Shown here in pieces: positions 1 through 8,696 of a stretch of 34,667 nucleotides of DNA; within the stretch, counting starts at the first letter, position 1; each line of letters opens with the position of its first letter. Source of the stretch: Ghiorsea sp. (GTDB lineage Bacteria > Pseudomonadota > Zetaproteobacteria > Mariprofundales > Mariprofundaceae); NCBI GenBank assembly GCA_027080505.1, contig JALWRX010000122.1, positions 1 through 34,667 on the forward strand, read 5' to 3'. The translations under genes were made by a program, and so were the position numbers. The notes below the pieces were generated by a model, which saw nothing but the letters and a program-made list of their open reading frames with translations, was not told where the DNA came from and made no database searches.

Positions 1-111
1 AGGAATCATTGCTGCATCATTGCCACCATTATGCCAAGCATACAAAGCTTCAATCGCAGATTCTCGTGCCAAATGACGATTGGGTTGTTTTTGTTTTTTC
101 GTTTGACTCAC
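1..111 (-). CDS. nusB: Transcription antitermination factor NusB, N-terminal part (cut by window edge)
   Basis: Thirty-seven codons run unbroken from a GTG at 109-111 to the window edge. The peptide begins MSQTKKQKQPNRHLARESAI and continues EALYAWHNGGND. A basic tail followed by ARE-x-A-I-E-ALYAW is the usual start of NusB, the small RNA-binding protein that joins NusE at boxA for rRNA antitermination. The start lies 2 nt after the ribH stop codon. A GGAG-type ribosome site at 117-120 overlaps the end of ribH, so translation is probably coupled. The ribH-nusB order is common in bacteria and supports the call. Only the first quarter or so of the protein is visible, so integrity cannot be judged. 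Confidence 0.8.
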   Translation of the reverse strand, partial: MSQTKKQKQPNRHLARESAIEALYAWHNGGNDAAMIP

Positions 112-113
112 GC

Positions 114-602
114 TTACTCCACCATGGCTTCTAAATTCTTTAATGCTTGGGCGACTTCGACTGCCGTTAAAGCTGCTTCAGCGCCTTTATGCCCGTGTGC
201 ACCGCCTGTGCGCGCTTGTGCTTGTTCCAATGTATCCACCGTCAACACACCATTACCGACACCAATATCACCACGCTCTGCAATATGATTGATTGCATCC
301 ATTGCACCTTGGCATACATAATCAAAATGTGCAGTACCACCACGAATCACACAGCCCAAACATACAATTACATCATAGGCATGTGACTTTGCCATGCGCT
401 GAGCAATGGTACCGATTTCTAATGCTCCCGCCACGCGAACAACTGTAATATTTTCATCACTTGCACCATGTTTTTTTAATGCCTCCACTGCACCATCGGT
501 CAAAGCATTGGTGATACCTTCATTAAAACGTGCCGCCACAATACCAATACGCAAACCAGTTGCATCGACAGTGCCATCCAATGTTGGTGCATCAAGACTC
601 AT
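114..602 (-). CDS. ribH: 6,7-dimethyl-8-ribityllumazine synthase
   Basis: This 162-residue cytosolic enzyme, of normal family length, condenses 5-amino-6-ribitylaminouracil with 3,4-dihydroxy-2-butanone 4-phosphate, the penultimate step of riboflavin synthesis. Visible motifs are [12 protein letters not shown] near residue 16, ALEIG at 60-64, [16 protein letters not shown] at 81-96 with the catalytic-type His92, [13 protein letters not shown] from about 116, and Arg131. The usual VPGA before the substrate loop reads VAGA, and the usual RGET/RGES reads RGGT. Both are mild deviations. The start codon lies inside the end of ribBA (11-nt overlap) and nusB follows after 2 nt, so the three are expressed together. 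The fold normally assembles into pentamers or 60-mers (family knowledge). Confidence 0.95.
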   Translation of the reverse strand: MSLDAPTLDGTVDATGLRIGIVAARFNEGITNALTDGAVEALKKHGASDENITVVRVAGALEIGTIAQRMAKSHAYDVIVCLGCVIRGGTAHFDYVCQGAMDAINHIAERGDIGVGNGVLTVDTLEQAQARTGGAHGHKGAEAALTAVEVAQALKNLEAMVE

Positions 603-1824
603 TAGATTCTCCAGTTTTCTGTTCTAAGACATCAAACAAATGCCCCATTTTATCACGTTTGGTGGTTAAATAATGGATATTATCCTCATGGGCAAATGTA
701 CCAAGCTGCACACGTTCCACCACTTCCAGACCATAACCATCCAGAGCCACGATTTTTTTTGGATTATTGGTTAAAAGCCTGAGCTTGCGCAAACCCAAAT
801 CCCGTAAGATTTGCGCCCCAATACCATAATCCCTTAAATCCGCCTTAAAACCCAGCTTATGATTGGCTTCCACTGTATCATGCCCTGCATCTTGCAATGA
901 ATATGCACGCAATTTATTGAATAGACCAATACCACGTCCTTCTTGGCGCAAATACAACAACACGCCCGTACCTGCTTCAGCAATTTGTTTCATCGCCGCA
1001 TGAAGTTGGGAGCCACAATCACAACGGCGTGAAGTAAACACATCACCTGTTAAACACTCAGAGTGCACGCGCACCAAACATGGCTCTTCAGCTGTGGGTT
1101 CACCCATCACCAATGCTACATGCTCTGCATCATCCACAAGATTACTAAAACCAACCATTTGAAAATCACCAAATTCTGTTGGCAAACGCACTTCCACTTC
1201 ACGTTTCACCAAAGAGTCATGTTTGAGACGATGCGAAATTAAATCTGCAATACAACCAATCTTAATACCATGTTTCTTGGCAAACTTTTTCAGCTCTGGC
1301 ATACGTGCCATAGAGCCATCTTCATTCATAATTTCACAAATCACACCTGCAGGTTTCAAGCCTGCCAATCGCGCTAAATCAATACTGGCTTCGGTATGCC
1401 CTGCGCGAACCAAAACCCCACCTTCCTGACCTTTGAGCGGAAATATATGCCCAGGTGTATGGATATCTTCAGCTACCACATCATCTTTAATGGCTGTACG
1501 AATGGTGTGCGCCCTATCAAATGCAGAAATACCTGTGGTTACCCCCTCTGCGGCTTCAATCGACACGGTAAAGTTGGTTTTAAACTTGGAGTTAATGTTT
1601 TGCGTCATTAAAGGTAAACCAAGCCTATCCACCTGTTCTTCTTCAAGGGTTAAACAAATCAAACCACGCCCATGGGTTGCCATAAAGTTCACCGCTTCAG
1701 GCGTAACCCATTCCGCCGCCATCACCAAATCACCTTCATTTTCACGGTCTTCATCATCGGCAAGGATAATCATGCGCCCAGCGCGCAGCTCTTCAATCAA
1801 TTCTTCGCAAGGGTCGAGACTCAT
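592..1824 (-). CDS. ribBA: Bifunctional 3,4-dihydroxy-2-butanone 4-phosphate synthase / GTP cyclohydrolase II
   Basis: This 410-residue fusion supplies both branches of riboflavin synthesis. The N-terminal half is RibB: acidic metal/substrate loop [10 protein letters not shown] at 23-32, THGRGLICL at about 50-58, GHIFPL near 125 and [15 protein letters not shown] near 142. The C-terminal half is RibA: zinc cysteines Cys257, Cys268 and Cys270 in [17 protein letters not shown], then [10 protein letters not shown] at about 292-301 and a DYGIGAQIL segment near 332. All catalytic signatures of both halves are present, so the fusion looks fully active. Its ATG overlaps the ribE stop by 4 nt (ATGA), a translational coupling arrangement. 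No FMN riboswitch can fit before it here. Confidence 0.96.
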   Translation of the reverse strand: MSLDPCEELIEELRAGRMIILADDEDRENEGDLVMAAEWVTPEAVNFMATHGRGLICLTLEEEQVDRLGLPLMTQNINSKFKTNFTVSIEAAEGVTTGISAFDRAHTIRTAIKDDVVAEDIHTPGHIFPLKGQEGGVLVRAGHTEASIDLARLAGLKPAGVICEIMNEDGSMARMPELKKFAKKHGIKIGCIADLISHRLKHDSLVKREVEVRLPTEFGDFQMVGFSNLVDDAEHVALVMGEPTAEEPCLVRVHSECLTGDVFTSRRCDCGSQLHAAMKQIAEAGTGVLLYLRQEGRGIGLFNKLRAYSLQDAGHDTVEANHKLGFKADLRDYGIGAQILRDLGLRKLRLLTNNPKKIVALDGYGLEVVERVQLGTFAHEDNIHYLTTKRDKMGHLFDVLEQKTGESNES

Positions 1825-2447
1825 GTCTCCTCCTGTGTATTGGCACTGCTTTGGCAGCTTAAAATCCGTTCAACATACCGACCCAAAAGGTCAGTTTCAA
1901 GGTTCACTCTATCACCTTTTTGCAAAAGATGCAGGTTGGTATGCTCTAAAGTATGTGGAATCAAATTCACACTAAAACATGTGTTCGCCACTGTATTCAC
2001 AGTTAAGCTCACACCATTCAGTGTTACAGAGCCTTTGACCACCACATATTGTTTAAGCTTTTCAGGCACTTCAAATGTAATTTGTTTATGCTCACCCACA
2101 TCTTTTATAGCAACAACACGTGCCACATCATCAATATGACCGCTCACCATATGTCCGCCCAAAGCATCTCCCATACGCAGTGCAGGCTCTAAGTTTACCT
2201 TATCACCTGTTTGCACCTCGGAGAAGCGCGTAAGTTTGATGGTTTCTGGTGATAGCGTTGCCGCCCATAGGCTTTTTTTTGTATCAGGGAATTCTGTAAT
2301 GGTTAAACAACAACCGTCCACAGCTACCGAATCACCCAACTGCCAAGCCGACATATCCAACTTGGTTGCAAAGACAAACAATGATTGACTGTCTTGGTGC
2401 TCTAGCGAATCAATACGCCCTACGTCTTGAATAATACCCGTAAACAC
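1821..2447 (-). CDS. ribE: Riboflavin synthase, alpha chain
   Basis: This 208-residue protein dismutates two lumazines to riboflavin plus the pyrimidine precursor. The N-terminus [10 protein letters not shown] is diagnostic and fixes the start at a GTG (2445-2447). Two lumazine-binding repeats are visible: the first with VDGCCLTI at about residues 43-50 and [20 protein letters not shown], the second with LNGVSLTV and [15 protein letters not shown] near the C-terminus. The GTG comes 2 nt after the hemE stop and has no clear Shine-Dalgarno sequence, so initiation probably depends on ribosomes finishing hemE. Its own stop overlaps the ribBA start by 4 nt. Symbols ribE and ribC are both used for this gene in different organisms. 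Confidence 0.95.
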   Translation of the reverse strand: MFTGIIQDVGRIDSLEHQDSQSLFVFATKLDMSAWQLGDSVAVDGCCLTITEFPDTKKSLWAATLSPETIKLTRFSEVQTGDKVNLEPALRMGDALGGHMVSGHIDDVARVVAIKDVGEHKQITFEVPEKLKQYVVVKGSVTLNGVSLTVNTVANTCFSVNLIPHTLEHTNLHLLQKGDRVNLETDLLGRYVERILSCQSSANTQEET

Positions 2448-2449
2448 GT

Positions 2450-3520
2450 TTATTTGGTGTGATACTTCACAGACTCTTCACGCACTGCTTTAAAGAATTC
2501 AATGGCATGTTCTGGTGGCACATCAGGTGTAATACCATGCCCAAGGTTGAACACATGCCCATTGCCATGCCCAAATTTTGCTAGAATATCTTTCACTTCA
2601 GCACGGATTTTTTCAGGGTTGGCATACAGCATAGTAGGGTCCATATTGCCTTGCAGAGCAACCTTATCACCCACGCGGCGGCGTGCTTCATCAATATCAA
2701 TCGACCAATCCAAGCCTAGTACATCACAACCTGTATCAGCCATGGCTTCAAGCCAGCCCATGCCACCTTTAGAATAAAGAATCACTGGTACTTTACGACC
2801 ATCATTCTCACGTGTTAATTGCGATACAATGCGTTCCATGTATTGCAATGAGAAATCTTTATAATCACGCGTATTTAAAATACCGCCCCATGTATCAAAA
2901 ATTTGTACAGCTTGCGCACCTGAAGCAATTTGACCATTTAAATAAGCCGCAACGGAATCGGCTAGCTTTTCTAGCAGCAAGTGCATGGTTTCAGGCTCAT
3001 TAAACATCATAGCTTTCACTTTAGAAAAGTTTTTTGAGCCGCCACCTTCAACCATATAAGTCGCCAATGTCCATGGGCTACCTGCAAAACCAATCAAAGG
3101 AACTCGGCCATTTAAATCACGACGAATGGTGCTCACTGCATCCATCACATAACCCAATTCACAGGTTGGGTCATCCAATACAGGCAACTTTTCTACATCC
3201 GCTTTGCATGTGATAGGGTCAGGGAACTTTGGCCCTTCACCCGTGCCAAATGTAAGCTCCATGCCCATGGCTTCAGGCACCACCAAAATATCGGAAAATA
3301 AAATCGCAGCATCTGCATCCAATATATCAATAGGCTGCAACGTCACCTCACTGCACATTTCAGGCGAGCGACATAGGTTTAAAAAACCACCCGCATGGGC
3401 TCGCGTTGCCCTATATTCAGGCAAATAACGCCCTGCTTGACGCATCATCCACACAGGCGTGCGCTCTACATCTTGACGCAAACATGCGCGTAAAAACAAA
3501 TCATTCTTTAATTCAGACAT
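2450..3520 (-). CDS. hemE: Uroporphyrinogen decarboxylase
   Basis: This 356-residue soluble enzyme, of standard length, decarboxylates the four acetate side chains of uroporphyrinogen III to give coproporphyrinogen III in heme synthesis. Family signatures seen are [16 protein letters not shown] at 22-37 (substrate-binding arginines), LFSD with the essential-type Asp77, [20 protein letters not shown] around 144-163, and GNMDP plus [11 protein letters not shown] near the C-terminus. An AAAGGA ribosome site lies just upstream of the ATG. The gene follows the PilZ-like gene by 38 nt and precedes ribE by 2 nt, placing heme and flavin synthesis in one unit. No other heme gene is in the window. Confidence 0.97.
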   Translation of the reverse strand: MSELKNDLFLRACLRQDVERTPVWMMRQAGRYLPEYRATRAHAGGFLNLCRSPEMCSEVTLQPIDILDADAAILFSDILVVPEAMGMELTFGTGEGPKFPDPITCKADVEKLPVLDDPTCELGYVMDAVSTIRRDLNGRVPLIGFAGSPWTLATYMVEGGGSKNFSKVKAMMFNEPETMHLLLEKLADSVAAYLNGQIASGAQAVQIFDTWGGILNTRDYKDFSLQYMERIVSQLTRENDGRKVPVILYSKGGMGWLEAMADTGCDVLGLDWSIDIDEARRRVGDKVALQGNMDPTMLYANPEKIRAEVKDILAKFGHGNGHVFNLGHGITPDVPPEHAIEFFKAVREESVKYHTK

Positions 3521-3558
3521 TGTAAATCCTTTTTCGATAGTCGTAAGAAGTGCCTACC

Positions 3559-5169
3559 CTAACCATCAATATGCTTGGTATCCAACTCTGATGCAACCCG
3601 AGCAACACAAATAGCATAATTTGAGCCCACTTCTTGCACTTGTGTCACTTTATAATATCCACCATGACTGGCTTCTTCCACACTAAAAACCATACCTTTA
3701 AATACTGTAGGATCGGGAAATACAATCACATGCTCACCATCTGCCTCAAAGCTTGCCAACAGCGACCACTTGCGATGTTCCTTTGTATCCCCAATGGATA
3801 ACATGGTGGCATTGACAGGCACAAAATCACGCAAATAAAACTGCAATCCCATTTGCTGTTCACCTTCTTTGGGGTAACGAATCCAACGAATAAAGGCAAA
3901 ACATGGCTCACCACGATGTGGTTTCCAATGCAAACCTATAAGAGCATTAACTTCCCTTTCTGGCGGAACCGCACTCAAGCGCTCAATCGCCATGCCTTGA
4001 CGACTAATATTAACTACTGTCCAAGCATGGGCAGGGGCAATATTACTTTCATCTTCAGTTTCTGTCTGTTTGCTTAAAATATGTTCTTTGGGCGCAAGTG
4101 CATTTTGCAGTACTGAAATACTATGTTGCAAAGACCAGTCCACCACCAATTTTGCATTGCCATACTCTTGACGCTCAGTATCACGCGATTTAGTGCGTAA
4201 AGCGTCAAGTATGGCATTCCCACCCAATACAGTCGTTTGTAAAGACGCTTCAATTTGCAAGTCATTGCTCTGCAACACAGGATTGTTAATGACTTTTTCT
4301 GCCCTATCAATCGCCATTACCAATTTATCAATGAAATCATCCATGGGAATAATAATATAATCTGAAGTTGTTGGCTGTGGTGCAAAAGCAACCACTTGTG
4401 CCGTATCATTAGGGCGACTCATATTGGTGACCAGCAAGCTATAACCTTTCATTTCTGAGCTTTTAAGACCATTCTTTGGCAAATAATATGGGGTTAGCTG
4501 ATTAATATGATGCTGCAACTCATCCATCATCATTGCTTGTTCTTCAATTGTTTTGCTAAAAAAGTCTAGCCCCCGTAAAAGCTCATAACGAACAATCGAT
4601 AGGTGCAAGCGTTTTATTTCTTCCTCAGCTCCTTCACCCAATTCAGGTACAACAATCATACCTAAACGCATCAAATCAAATACTTGACGAACTGTAATGA
4701 TCGCAGGCGCATGGTAGCTGCCTAGTGTATCCTTCATTAAACTACCCGCCAAGTTAATAGCATGGGCAACCATATCCACCAAAATTGTGTAATATTCTGG
4801 GTTTTTTAGTGCTTCTTTTTGCACCATATCCACACCGATTTTATGCGCATTCAAGACAGCAGCCGTCATTTCTGCATCAAATAAGTCCAATCTCTCTTCA
4901 AACCTGTGCAAAACCTTTAAACGAAAATGAAGTGGGATAAGTGGGTTAGAATTTAAGCGTGACAAATAAGCCTGCATACTTTTACGCAGCTCAGGACCTG
5001 CTGCAGACCCTGAAAAGTAGGTGTTTAAACGTTGCTCTAAATCTTCAAAACGACTAAGCAACACATCAGTGAGCATTTCTGCCTGCCCCAACTCCAAGCG
5101 TTGTGGGTGCAAACGCAAGTCAGATGCTAAAGCAGACTGTACTTCTCTCTTATTCTCTGGTGTCGTCAT
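3559..5169 (-). CDS. Protein of unknown function with a C-terminal PilZ-like domain
   Basis: This is a 536-residue soluble protein with no signal peptide or membrane segment. Residues 1-370 look mostly helical and charged, and I do not recognise them. Residues about 383-447 (WTVVNISRQGMAI, then GLHWKP, FAFIRWIRY and MGLQFYL) resemble the beta-barrel of a PilZ c-di-GMP receptor, including an N-x-S-x-x-G motif. The RxxxR motif that contacts c-di-GMP in canonical PilZ domains is not evident just before it. The domain may therefore be degenerate or use another ligand. An AGAGG site precedes the ATG. It sits between bioD (52 nt upstream) and hemE (38 nt downstream), giving no clear functional link. 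The PilZ call is tentative; the gene itself is secure. Confidence 0.6.
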   Translation of the reverse strand: MTTPENKREVQSALASDLRLHPQRLELGQAEMLTDVLLSRFEDLEQRLNTYFSGSAAGPELRKSMQAYLSRLNSNPLIPLHFRLKVLHRFEERLDLFDAEMTAAVLNAHKIGVDMVQKEALKNPEYYTILVDMVAHAINLAGSLMKDTLGSYHAPAIITVRQVFDLMRLGMIVVPELGEGAEEEIKRLHLSIVRYELLRGLDFFSKTIEEQAMMMDELQHHINQLTPYYLPKNGLKSSEMKGYSLLVTNMSRPNDTAQVVAFAPQPTTSDYIIIPMDDFIDKLVMAIDRAEKVINNPVLQSNDLQIEASLQTTVLGGNAILDALRTKSRDTERQEYGNAKLVVDWSLQHSISVLQNALAPKEHILSKQTETEDESNIAPAHAWTVVNISRQGMAIERLSAVPPEREVNALIGLHWKPHRGEPCFAFIRWIRYPKEGEQQMGLQFYLRDFVPVNATMLSIGDTKEHRKWSLLASFEADGEHVIVFPDPTVFKGMVFSVEEASHGGYYKVTQVQEVGSNYAICVARVASELDTKHIDG

Positions 5170-5221
5170 AACAACCTCTATCTTCTTTCAAGAACTCTCG
5201 AAAGTAAATATTTTTGGATGT

Positions 5222-5875
5222 TTACAGTATAGACGCTAAATCCGAAGTTTGCCCCACCACAACCAAAGCTGGCATTTTATCAAAAATATTGAATAGATAC
5301 GGTGATATTATACGCATGGTTTCTTCACCTGTTTGATTGTGTTCCAAATCATTCAAAACAATCCATTTGGGTGGACGTTGGATTGAAGCAAGGTATGCAC
5401 AATGCACCAAAATTTGGCTCATACACCCCAAACGCAAAGGTATAACCAACATCACTTCGGCATCAGGCATAGCTTGCAACCAATCACTCACCAGCCACGG
5501 CTTCTTGCCCAACACAAGCGGAGCCATTAAGCCACCTACACCTTCAATCAACGTTGTTTGTTTTTCTATTTCTCGCTGCCTTATCCATGTCAAAAGTTTT
5601 TCAGGGGATAAGGCACACTTTTCTTTTTGCCCAGCCAGTGCTGGCGCAACAGGTGTTTGAAAGGTGTGAAAATTCACTGCTGGTTCATCTGCATTTCCAG
5701 CATCTATCAATTGCTGAACATCTTCATTTACACCTGTTGCCAGCACACCACTAGCAATGGGTTTTAAAGCTTGCGCAGACTCACCTTGAGCCAGCAAATG
5801 TTTCAATAGGTTTGTCGTCACCCATGTTTTACCAGCACCAGTATCAGTTGCTGTAATAAAGATAGAGCGTGACAC
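5222..5875 (-). CDS. bioD: ATP-dependent dethiobiotin synthetase
   Basis: This 217-residue P-loop enzyme closes the ureido ring of dethiobiotin from 7,8-diaminopelargonate, CO2 and ATP. The N-terminus MSRSIFITATDTGAGKTWVT carries the BioD nucleotide loop (TDTGAGKT, Lys16), with Ala9 where Gly is usual. It is followed by ALKPIASG, matching the conserved LKP-x-x-SG substrate segment. EGVGGLMAPL lies at about residue 112 and a VLND segment near residue 174 matches the usual VLN strand. Length is normal. It starts 8 nt after the ppiD stop, so it is co-transcribed with ppiD. No other biotin gene is visible, so the rest of the pathway must be elsewhere. Confidence 0.9.
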   Translation of the reverse strand: MSRSIFITATDTGAGKTWVTTNLLKHLLAQGESAQALKPIASGVLATGVNEDVQQLIDAGNADEPAVNFHTFQTPVAPALAGQKEKCALSPEKLLTWIRQREIEKQTTLIEGVGGLMAPLVLGKKPWLVSDWLQAMPDAEVMLVIPLRLGCMSQILVHCAYLASIQRPPKWIVLNDLEHNQTGEETMRIISPYLFNIFDKMPALVVVGQTSDLASIL

Positions 5876-5883
5876 TTAGTTAT

Positions 5884-7800
5884 TTAGAAACGATCCAATA
5901 CGCGCTTATTGATGGTGACCTCGTGGCGATCACGTACACTTGCCATCCAACGTGCAAAACGTACTGCACCTTTGGCTTTAAGTGCTTCATCTCGCACCTT
6001 GCCCGATTCAGCAGCAAATACTTTCTCATCAGCATGTTCAACTTTTTGTACATAAACCACAGCAACACCTGCAGGTGTTGATATAACATGATTAACCCAC
6101 TCACCTTCAGGTATAGCAAACGAAGCGCGTAAAACAGGGCTTAGCCATACTGCGTCATCACCTTCACCGTTACTACGCACAGGTTTAGATGTAAACACAG
6201 GTTGCCCAAACTGTTGAGCCAGCGCTTGAATACTTTTGCCTTCTTGTGCTGCACGTAAAATATTTTCCGCAATGTCTTGTGCTTGTTTTGCAGCCAAATC
6301 GTTCGTCACATCTGCATAAACACGTTTGACTACTTCTGCATAATCCATGGTTTGTGGGTTGATACGCTTAAGAACTTCCAAAGCAACAAAATGACCATTG
6401 TCTACTTCTGTAATTTCAATCGCATCTCCAGGCATGGCAGTGAAAGCCTTTTTCTTCAATTCATCATAAGCACCCAACAGTGGATTAGCCAACACATTCT
6501 CCGTACTCAACTGACCAAGCTTTTGCACAGGTAGATTTACACTTGCCGCAGCAGATTCTAACGAATCTTCCATACCCAAAGCATTGTCTAAGTCTTGTGA
6601 TAGTCGGTAAGCTTCATTTACAGCAGCTTCCTTACGCAATTCATTTTTTAACTTCTCTCTCACTTCAGCAAGGGGCTTCACATCTGCAGGTTTCACATCA
6701 TTCAGCTGAATCAAATGCAATCCAAATTTGGTACGCACTACATCGCTGACTTCCCCAACTTTCAACTGCTCAAATACCACTTTATCAAATTCAGGAACCA
6801 TGGCTCCACGTGCAAAATAACCCAAGTCGCCACCTGCAGAAGCTGTCACATCATCAGAAACATCTTTTGCTACTGCTGCAAAACTTTCACCTGCAGCAAT
6901 ACGCTTCTTAGCAGCTTCAATTTTTGCTTGCGCCACTTCAAGCACACCTTGGGAAGCATCTTTAGCTACACGCACCAAAATATGTGAAGCTTTACGTTTT
7001 TCTGGCGTACCAAATTCAGATTGTCGCTCAGCATAAGCCTGAGCCACATCTTCATCACTAATACTTACTTCATCCATCAAGTCTTTAGCATTAATATCTA
7101 CAACTTGCAATTCAACTTTTAATGGCGACTGATATGCTGAAGTATGCGATTCATACCAACTTCTTGCTTGTTCATCACTCACTTTAATTGCAGGTTTCAA
7201 AGATTCAGGGTTTACAATCAAAGCAGCCAACACCCGCTTCTCAAAGGAAGCATTAAATCTAGCTTTTACTTCTGCATCACTCACTGAAGCTGATTCAACA
7301 ATCGCTTTTTGCAAAGTATCAATCATAATACTTTGACGCAGATAATTTTCATAATCACGCGCTGAAGCAAAACCCATTTGACGCACTAAAGCGTCATAAC
7401 GACCCGTACTAAACTGGTTGGATTCACGAAATGCTGGATTGCTTTGTACTGTTGCCAACACTGCTTCATCAGGCACTACCAAACCTAGGTTTTTTGCTTC
7501 AAGCAGCATTAAACGACGATTCACCATGGTTTGAATGGTTTCATTTTTAACGCCCAACTGCTCAGCCAATTCTTTACTAAACTTGTCTCCCAGCATGTTG
7601 GCATAATTGGCAAGCTGGCGCTGATATGTTGCAGCAAAATCAACATCATAAATGGCTTCACCATCAACTTCCGCAACCGCTTCGACCTGATTACCCGTAA
7701 AATAATTACCAATACCCCAAAAAGCGAAGGATAGAATAATCACACCAAGAACAACCTTGGCTATCCAACCTTGTGTATGTTTACGCATTGATTCAAGCAT
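5884..7800 (-). CDS. ppiD: PpiD-type membrane-anchored periplasmic peptidyl-prolyl isomerase/chaperone
   Basis: The protein has 638 residues, close to the E. coli PpiD length. A short cytoplasmic tail (MLESMRKHTQGWIAK) precedes one membrane anchor at about 15-34, and the rest is periplasmic. A SurA-N-like chaperone region covers roughly 40-180. A parvulin (PpiC) domain lies at about 270-366, with KASHILV at its start and GGDLGYFARGAMVPEF in the middle. A second chaperone-like region follows to the C-terminus. PpiD binds proteins emerging from the Sec translocon and helps outer-membrane protein folding (family knowledge). An AGAGG ribosome site precedes the ATG. It is the first gene of the leftward cofactor unit and is transcribed divergently from the ABC locus. 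Confidence 0.92.
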   Translation of the reverse strand: MLESMRKHTQGWIAKVVLGVIILSFAFWGIGNYFTGNQVEAVAEVDGEAIYDVDFAATYQRQLANYANMLGDKFSKELAEQLGVKNETIQTMVNRRLMLLEAKNLGLVVPDEAVLATVQSNPAFRESNQFSTGRYDALVRQMGFASARDYENYLRQSIMIDTLQKAIVESASVSDAEVKARFNASFEKRVLAALIVNPESLKPAIKVSDEQARSWYESHTSAYQSPLKVELQVVDINAKDLMDEVSISDEDVAQAYAERQSEFGTPEKRKASHILVRVAKDASQGVLEVAQAKIEAAKKRIAAGESFAAVAKDVSDDVTASAGGDLGYFARGAMVPEFDKVVFEQLKVGEVSDVVRTKFGLHLIQLNDVKPADVKPLAEVREKLKNELRKEAAVNEAYRLSQDLDNALGMEDSLESAAASVNLPVQKLGQLSTENVLANPLLGAYDELKKKAFTAMPGDAIEITEVDNGHFVALEVLKRINPQTMDYAEVVKRVYADVTNDLAAKQAQDIAENILRAAQEGKSIQALAQQFGQPVFTSKPVRSNGEGDDAVWLSPVLRASFAIPEGEWVNHVISTPAGVAVVYVQKVEHADEKVFAAESGKVRDEALKAKGAVRFARWMASVRDRHEVTINKRVLDRF

Positions 7801-7821
7801 GAGAAACCTCTAAAACTGTTA

Positions 7822-7850
7822 TAAATAGATGCGGCAGGGTAAAGAAGCAA
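7822..7850 (-). promoter_or_regulatory. Candidate sigma-70 promoter for ppiD and the leftward unit
   Basis: Read on the minus strand, TTGCTT (7845-7850) and TATTTA (7822-7827) are separated by 17 bp. An alternative -10, TATAAC, lies at 7818-7823. Position and orientation suit leftward transcription of ppiD, whose start codon is at 7798-7800. Matches to consensus are moderate, so the exact hexamers are uncertain. Confidence 0.35.
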
Positions 7851-7887
7851 CCCCAAAGGCGCAAGCTAATTCCCCTCCTTCACTTTC

Positions 7888-7901
7888 ATGATTTCAATCA
7901 T
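7888..7901. promoter_or_regulatory. 14-bp palindrome, candidate operator
   Basis: ATGATT-TC-AATCAT is a perfect inverted repeat with 6-bp arms. It covers the -35 hexamer of the rightward promoter candidate (7892-7897). A dimeric repressor bound here would block transcription of the LolA-like/ABC operon. No regulator gene is adjacent, so the cognate protein is unknown. Confidence 0.35.
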
Positions 7902-7920
7902 AAACAGTTCACGATATACT
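7892..7920 (+). promoter_or_regulatory. Candidate promoter of the ABC/beta-barrel operon
   Basis: TATACT at 7915-7920 is a good -10. TTTCAA at 7892-7897, 17 bp upstream, is a weak -35 (three of six consensus positions). Transcription would start near 7927 and give a short leader ending in a strong AGGAGG ribosome site 4 nt before the ATG at 7947. The weak -35 lies inside the palindrome, which suggests regulated expression. Confidence 0.4.
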
Positions 7921-7946
7921 ATCTGCTTCATAGTACAGGAGGTTAT

Positions 7947-8696
7947 ATGCGTTTTTATTGGATTCTTCTTGGCATGATGATCACAACTTCAGCATGGGCT
8001 GGTGACACACGCACCAGCAATATATTATCCGAAGTTGATGACTTGTGGCGAGGTAAGTCTTCACACGCTATAGCCACGCTCAATATACAAACTCAACATT
8101 ACTCTCGAAGCATGAAACTGGAATCATGGTCTAAAGGTAAAGAAAAGAGCCTAACCAAGGTGCTCTCCCCCTTACGTGAAAAAGGAACCATGACACTTAA
8201 GTCTGGCAATCATATTTACACTTATTTGCCCAAAACAGACCGCACCATTCGCCTAAGCAGTGGCATGATGATGAGCTCTTGGATGGGTAGTCATTTAACC
8301 AATGATGACCTGCTTAAAGAGTCTAGACTGGAAGATGATTTTGATGCCCGTATCAGCTTTGAAGGTGAACGCCATGGACAAGACATTATTGAATTTACCC
8401 TTTTGCCCAAAGAGGATGCCGCCGTGGTATGGGGCAAGATTGTTTTGGAAGTGGAAGCAAAGCGGCATTTACCCATCAAGGAAGTGTTTTATGATGAAGA
8501 TATGCAGGTCTCTCGCACTTTTACTTTCACAGGTTTAAAAAAACTGGCTGGCAAGATTCGCCCATCTGTTCTGCATATCGCACCTGCAGACAAACCCAAT
8601 GAATATACTGAGTTTATTTTTCAGGAGCTGACCTTGAATATCCCCATCAGCGATAGCTTCTTCAATAAATCCGCCCTCAAACGTCACCAGCGATGA
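7947..8696 (+). CDS. LolA-like periplasmic outer-membrane lipoprotein-sorting family protein
   Basis: This 249-residue protein starts with a Sec signal peptide ending TSAWA, with cleavage probably before Gly19. No lipobox cysteine is seen, so it should be soluble in the periplasm. The mature part is rich in beta-strands of the LolA/LolB-like half-barrel type: VDDLWRGKSSHAIATLNIQ, KVLSPLREKGT, SGNHIYTYLPKTDRTIRLS, then WMGSHLTNDDLLKESRLEDDF. This pattern is familiar from proteins annotated as outer-membrane lipoprotein-sorting proteins encoded next to FtsX-type permeases. It likely shuttles a hydrophobic cargo from the inner-membrane ABC complex. A strong AGGAGG site precedes the ATG. It overlaps the next gene by 4 nt. 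The cargo is unknown. Confidence 0.75.
   Translation: MRFYWILLGMMITTSAWAGDTRTSNILSEVDDLWRGKSSHAIATLNIQTQHYSRSMKLESWSKGKEKSLTKVLSPLREKGTMTLKSGNHIYTYLPKTDRTIRLSSGMMMSSWMGSHLTNDDLLKESRLEDDFDARISFEGERHGQDIIEFTLLPKEDAAVVWGKIVLEVEAKRHLPIKEVFYDEDMQVSRTFTFTGLKKLAGKIRPSVLHIAPADKPNEYTEFIFQELTLNIPISDSFFNKSALKRHQR

Noticed and set aside
1433-1975. 180-codon open frame on the plus strand
   Set aside because: Antisense to ribBA and ribE, both well supported. Its Ser-rich composition is typical of a reverse-strand shadow.
2440-3560. FMN riboswitch upstream of the riboflavin genes
   Set aside because: The gap between hemE and ribE is 2 nt, and the 38 nt before hemE are too short for an RFN element.
5170-5221. 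Possible terminator between bioD and the PilZ-like gene
   Set aside because: Only a 5-bp CTTTC/GAAAG pairing with a long loop and no T-run on the transcribed strand. Co-transcription is more likely.
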